Source: PBB1 sp031390425
GTDB lineage: Bacteria > Pseudomonadota > Gammaproteobacteria > Burkholderiales > Burkholderiaceae_C
Length of the DNA: 6,732 nucleotides
Assembly: GCA_031390425.1 (NCBI GenBank)
Contig: JANMTL010000172.1
Span: forward strand, 1 to 6,732
Direction of reading: 5' to 3'
In this document: positions 5,715 to 6,732 of the stretch, piece after piece
How positions within the stretch are numbered: position 1 is the stretch's first letter
Layout: every line of letters starts with the position of its first letter
Made by a program: the position numbers and the translations under genes
The notes under the pieces: generated by a model
Seen by the model: only the letters and a program-made list of their open reading frames with translations
What the model was told of the DNA's origin: nothing
The model's database searches: none

Positions 5715-6732
5715 TCAGTCCCGCACCTTGAACGCGGGTGCATGGCGCTGCATCCACTGCTCCAGGATCATCAGGACCCAGACCAGCTCGCCGTAGTAGC
5801 CCGGGTGCTGGGGCAGGTACTGCTCGACGAGTGCGGTGATGAAGTCTGGCCGCACGATGCCGCGGGTGGACAGGCTTTGCAGCGAATCGACCGCCAGCTT
5901 GCGCAGCGCGGCGTCGCGCGAGGCCCACACGCCGAAGGGCAGACCGAAGCCCTGCTTGCGCTTGGTGATGATTTGCTCGGGCAGGAAGTCGCGCAGCGCC
6001 TCTTTGAAAAACCAGCGCAGCTTCAGCCCCTTGAGCTTGTAGTCGGGCGGCAGCCGCATCGAGAAGTCGAGCAGTGCCTGATCCAGAAAGGGGAAGCCCA
6101 CGCCCATGCCGGCCAGTTGCGTGGTGCCGCAGACCTTGGGCAGGTCGCTCTCTGCCAGCGTGTAGCGCCAGTCGAAGGCCAGCGTGCGGTCGATCTCGTG
6201 GGCGGCCCGCGGCTGGGCCCACACCTCGCGCTGCTGGCGCGCCGGACTTTCTTGATCGATGCAGCCCAGAAACTCGCGGGTCAGCACGGTTTCGGTGCCG
6301 AGGCGGCGCAACAGGTTGTACATCTGCAGCCGGTCGGGCATGGGCACCTTGGCCTGCTCGATGTAGCTGGTGCCCTTGCGCAGCAGCGGCGCGCGGCCTA
6401 CGGGCGTGCGTTCGAACAAGGGCTCGAGCAGCCCCGAACGCAGGCTGTTCGGCACACCGCGGTACCAGCCGAACACGCGCTGCTTGGCGTAGCGCGAGTT
6501 GCCACCGAAGAGTTCGTCACCGCCGTCGCCGGCCAGCATCTTGGTCACACCGTCCTCGCGCGCGACCTTCGCGCAGTAATAAGCGGGCAGCGCGGACGAG
6601 TTGCCGAAGGGCTGGTCGTACGACGCCGCCACGTCGCCGATGCTGCGCACCAGATCGGCGGGGGTGACGTAGTACTCGTGGTGCTCGGCGCCGAAATGGC
6701 GCGCTGCCAGGCGTGCGTAGTGCATCTCGTCG
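5715..6732 (-). CDS. Asparagine synthase-like glutamine amidotransferase, C-terminal part (partial)
   Basis: The reading frame is open to the right edge, so the start, the N-terminal glutaminase domain and the SGGxDS nucleotide-binding motif lie outside. The visible ~338 residues are most of the synthetase domain, which activates a carboxylate with ATP and amidates it with ammonia from glutamine. Numbering from the methionine codon at 6725, FGAEHHEYYVTP (11-22) and DQPFGNSSALP (37-47) lead to KMLAGDGGDELFGGNSRY (63-79), the clearest family signature. SDLPKV (193-198), FPFLDQALLDF (211-221), LPPDYKLKG (225-233) and KRKQGFGLPFGVW (255-267) follow as expected. The segment before PFLD, usually SMAxGLEVR, reads TQLAGMGVG, so the conserved Glu and Arg are absent. 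In polysaccharide loci such AsnB-like proteins often amidate uronic acids or other acceptors rather than making free asparagine; that role is inferred from context. It is the first visible gene of the leftward operon. Confidence 0.93.
   Translation of the reverse strand, partial: DEMHYARLAARHFGAEHHEYYVTPADLVRSIGDVAASYDQPFGNSSALPAYYCAKVAREDGVTKMLAGDGGDELFGGNSRYAKQRVFGWYRGVPNSLRSGLLEPLFERTPVGRAPLLRKGTSYIEQAKVPMPDRLQMYNLLRRLGTETVLTREFLGCIDQESPARQQREVWAQPRAAHEIDRTLAFDWRYTLAESDLPKVCGTTQLAGMGVGFPFLDQALLDFSMRLPPDYKLKGLKLRWFFKEALRDFLPEQIITKRKQGFGLPFGVWASRDAALRKLAVDSLQSLSTRGIVRPDFITALVEQYLPQHPGYYGELVWVLMILEQWMQRHAPAFKVRD

Noticed and set aside
4117..5796. Plus-strand open frame of 559 codons opposite the MBOAT gene
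   Set aside because: It is antisense to a well-supported MBOAT gene and overlaps three confirmed genes. Its composition is dominated by Gln, Arg, Glu, His and Val, with no domain visible.

Overview
This is a GC-rich window that is almost entirely coding. It looks like part of a cell-surface polysaccharide (exopolysaccharide, capsule or O-antigen) synthesis and tailoring locus. Strong G/C third-position bias and the combination of gene families suggest a beta-proteobacterium of the Burkholderiales type. That placement is inference, because the window has no rRNA or other taxonomic marker.

Layout. The left part reads on the + strand: the last ~31 codons of a probable upstream gene, then a WalW-like polysaccharide deacetylase (107-1108), then an AAC(3)-family N-acyltransferase (1128-2033). 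The right part reads on the - strand. In transcription order it holds the C-terminal part of an asparagine synthase-like amidotransferase (cut by the right edge), an MBOAT O-acyltransferase (5694-4213), an SGNH-hydrolase-like membrane-anchored protein (4211-3159), and a family-3 (OafA-like) membrane O-acyltransferase (3151-2042). The two gene sets converge with only 8 bases between their stop codons. All other gaps are 1-20 bases, so no intergenic stretch is long enough for an ordinary internal promoter, and no RNA gene, insertion sequence or CRISPR array was seen.

How the genes may work together. Every intact gene has a predicted role in adding or removing acyl or amide groups. The MBOAT and SGNH proteins form the classic pair that moves acetyl groups across the membrane onto an exported polymer, as in the alginate, cellulose and peptidoglycan O-acetylation systems. 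The family-3 acyltransferase adds a second O-acylation route. The deacetylase and the AAC(3)-like enzyme could free and then re-acylate an amino group on a sugar. The asparagine synthase-like enzyme could amidate a carboxylate, for example on a uronic acid. The families are clear from sequence; the substrates and the joint pathway are inferred.

The most interesting points are the paired deacetylase/N-acyltransferase module, the concentration of acyl-tailoring enzymes, the apparent loss of the block III asparagine in the SGNH protein, the altered motif before PFLD in the asparagine synthase-like protein, and the terminator-less convergent junction.
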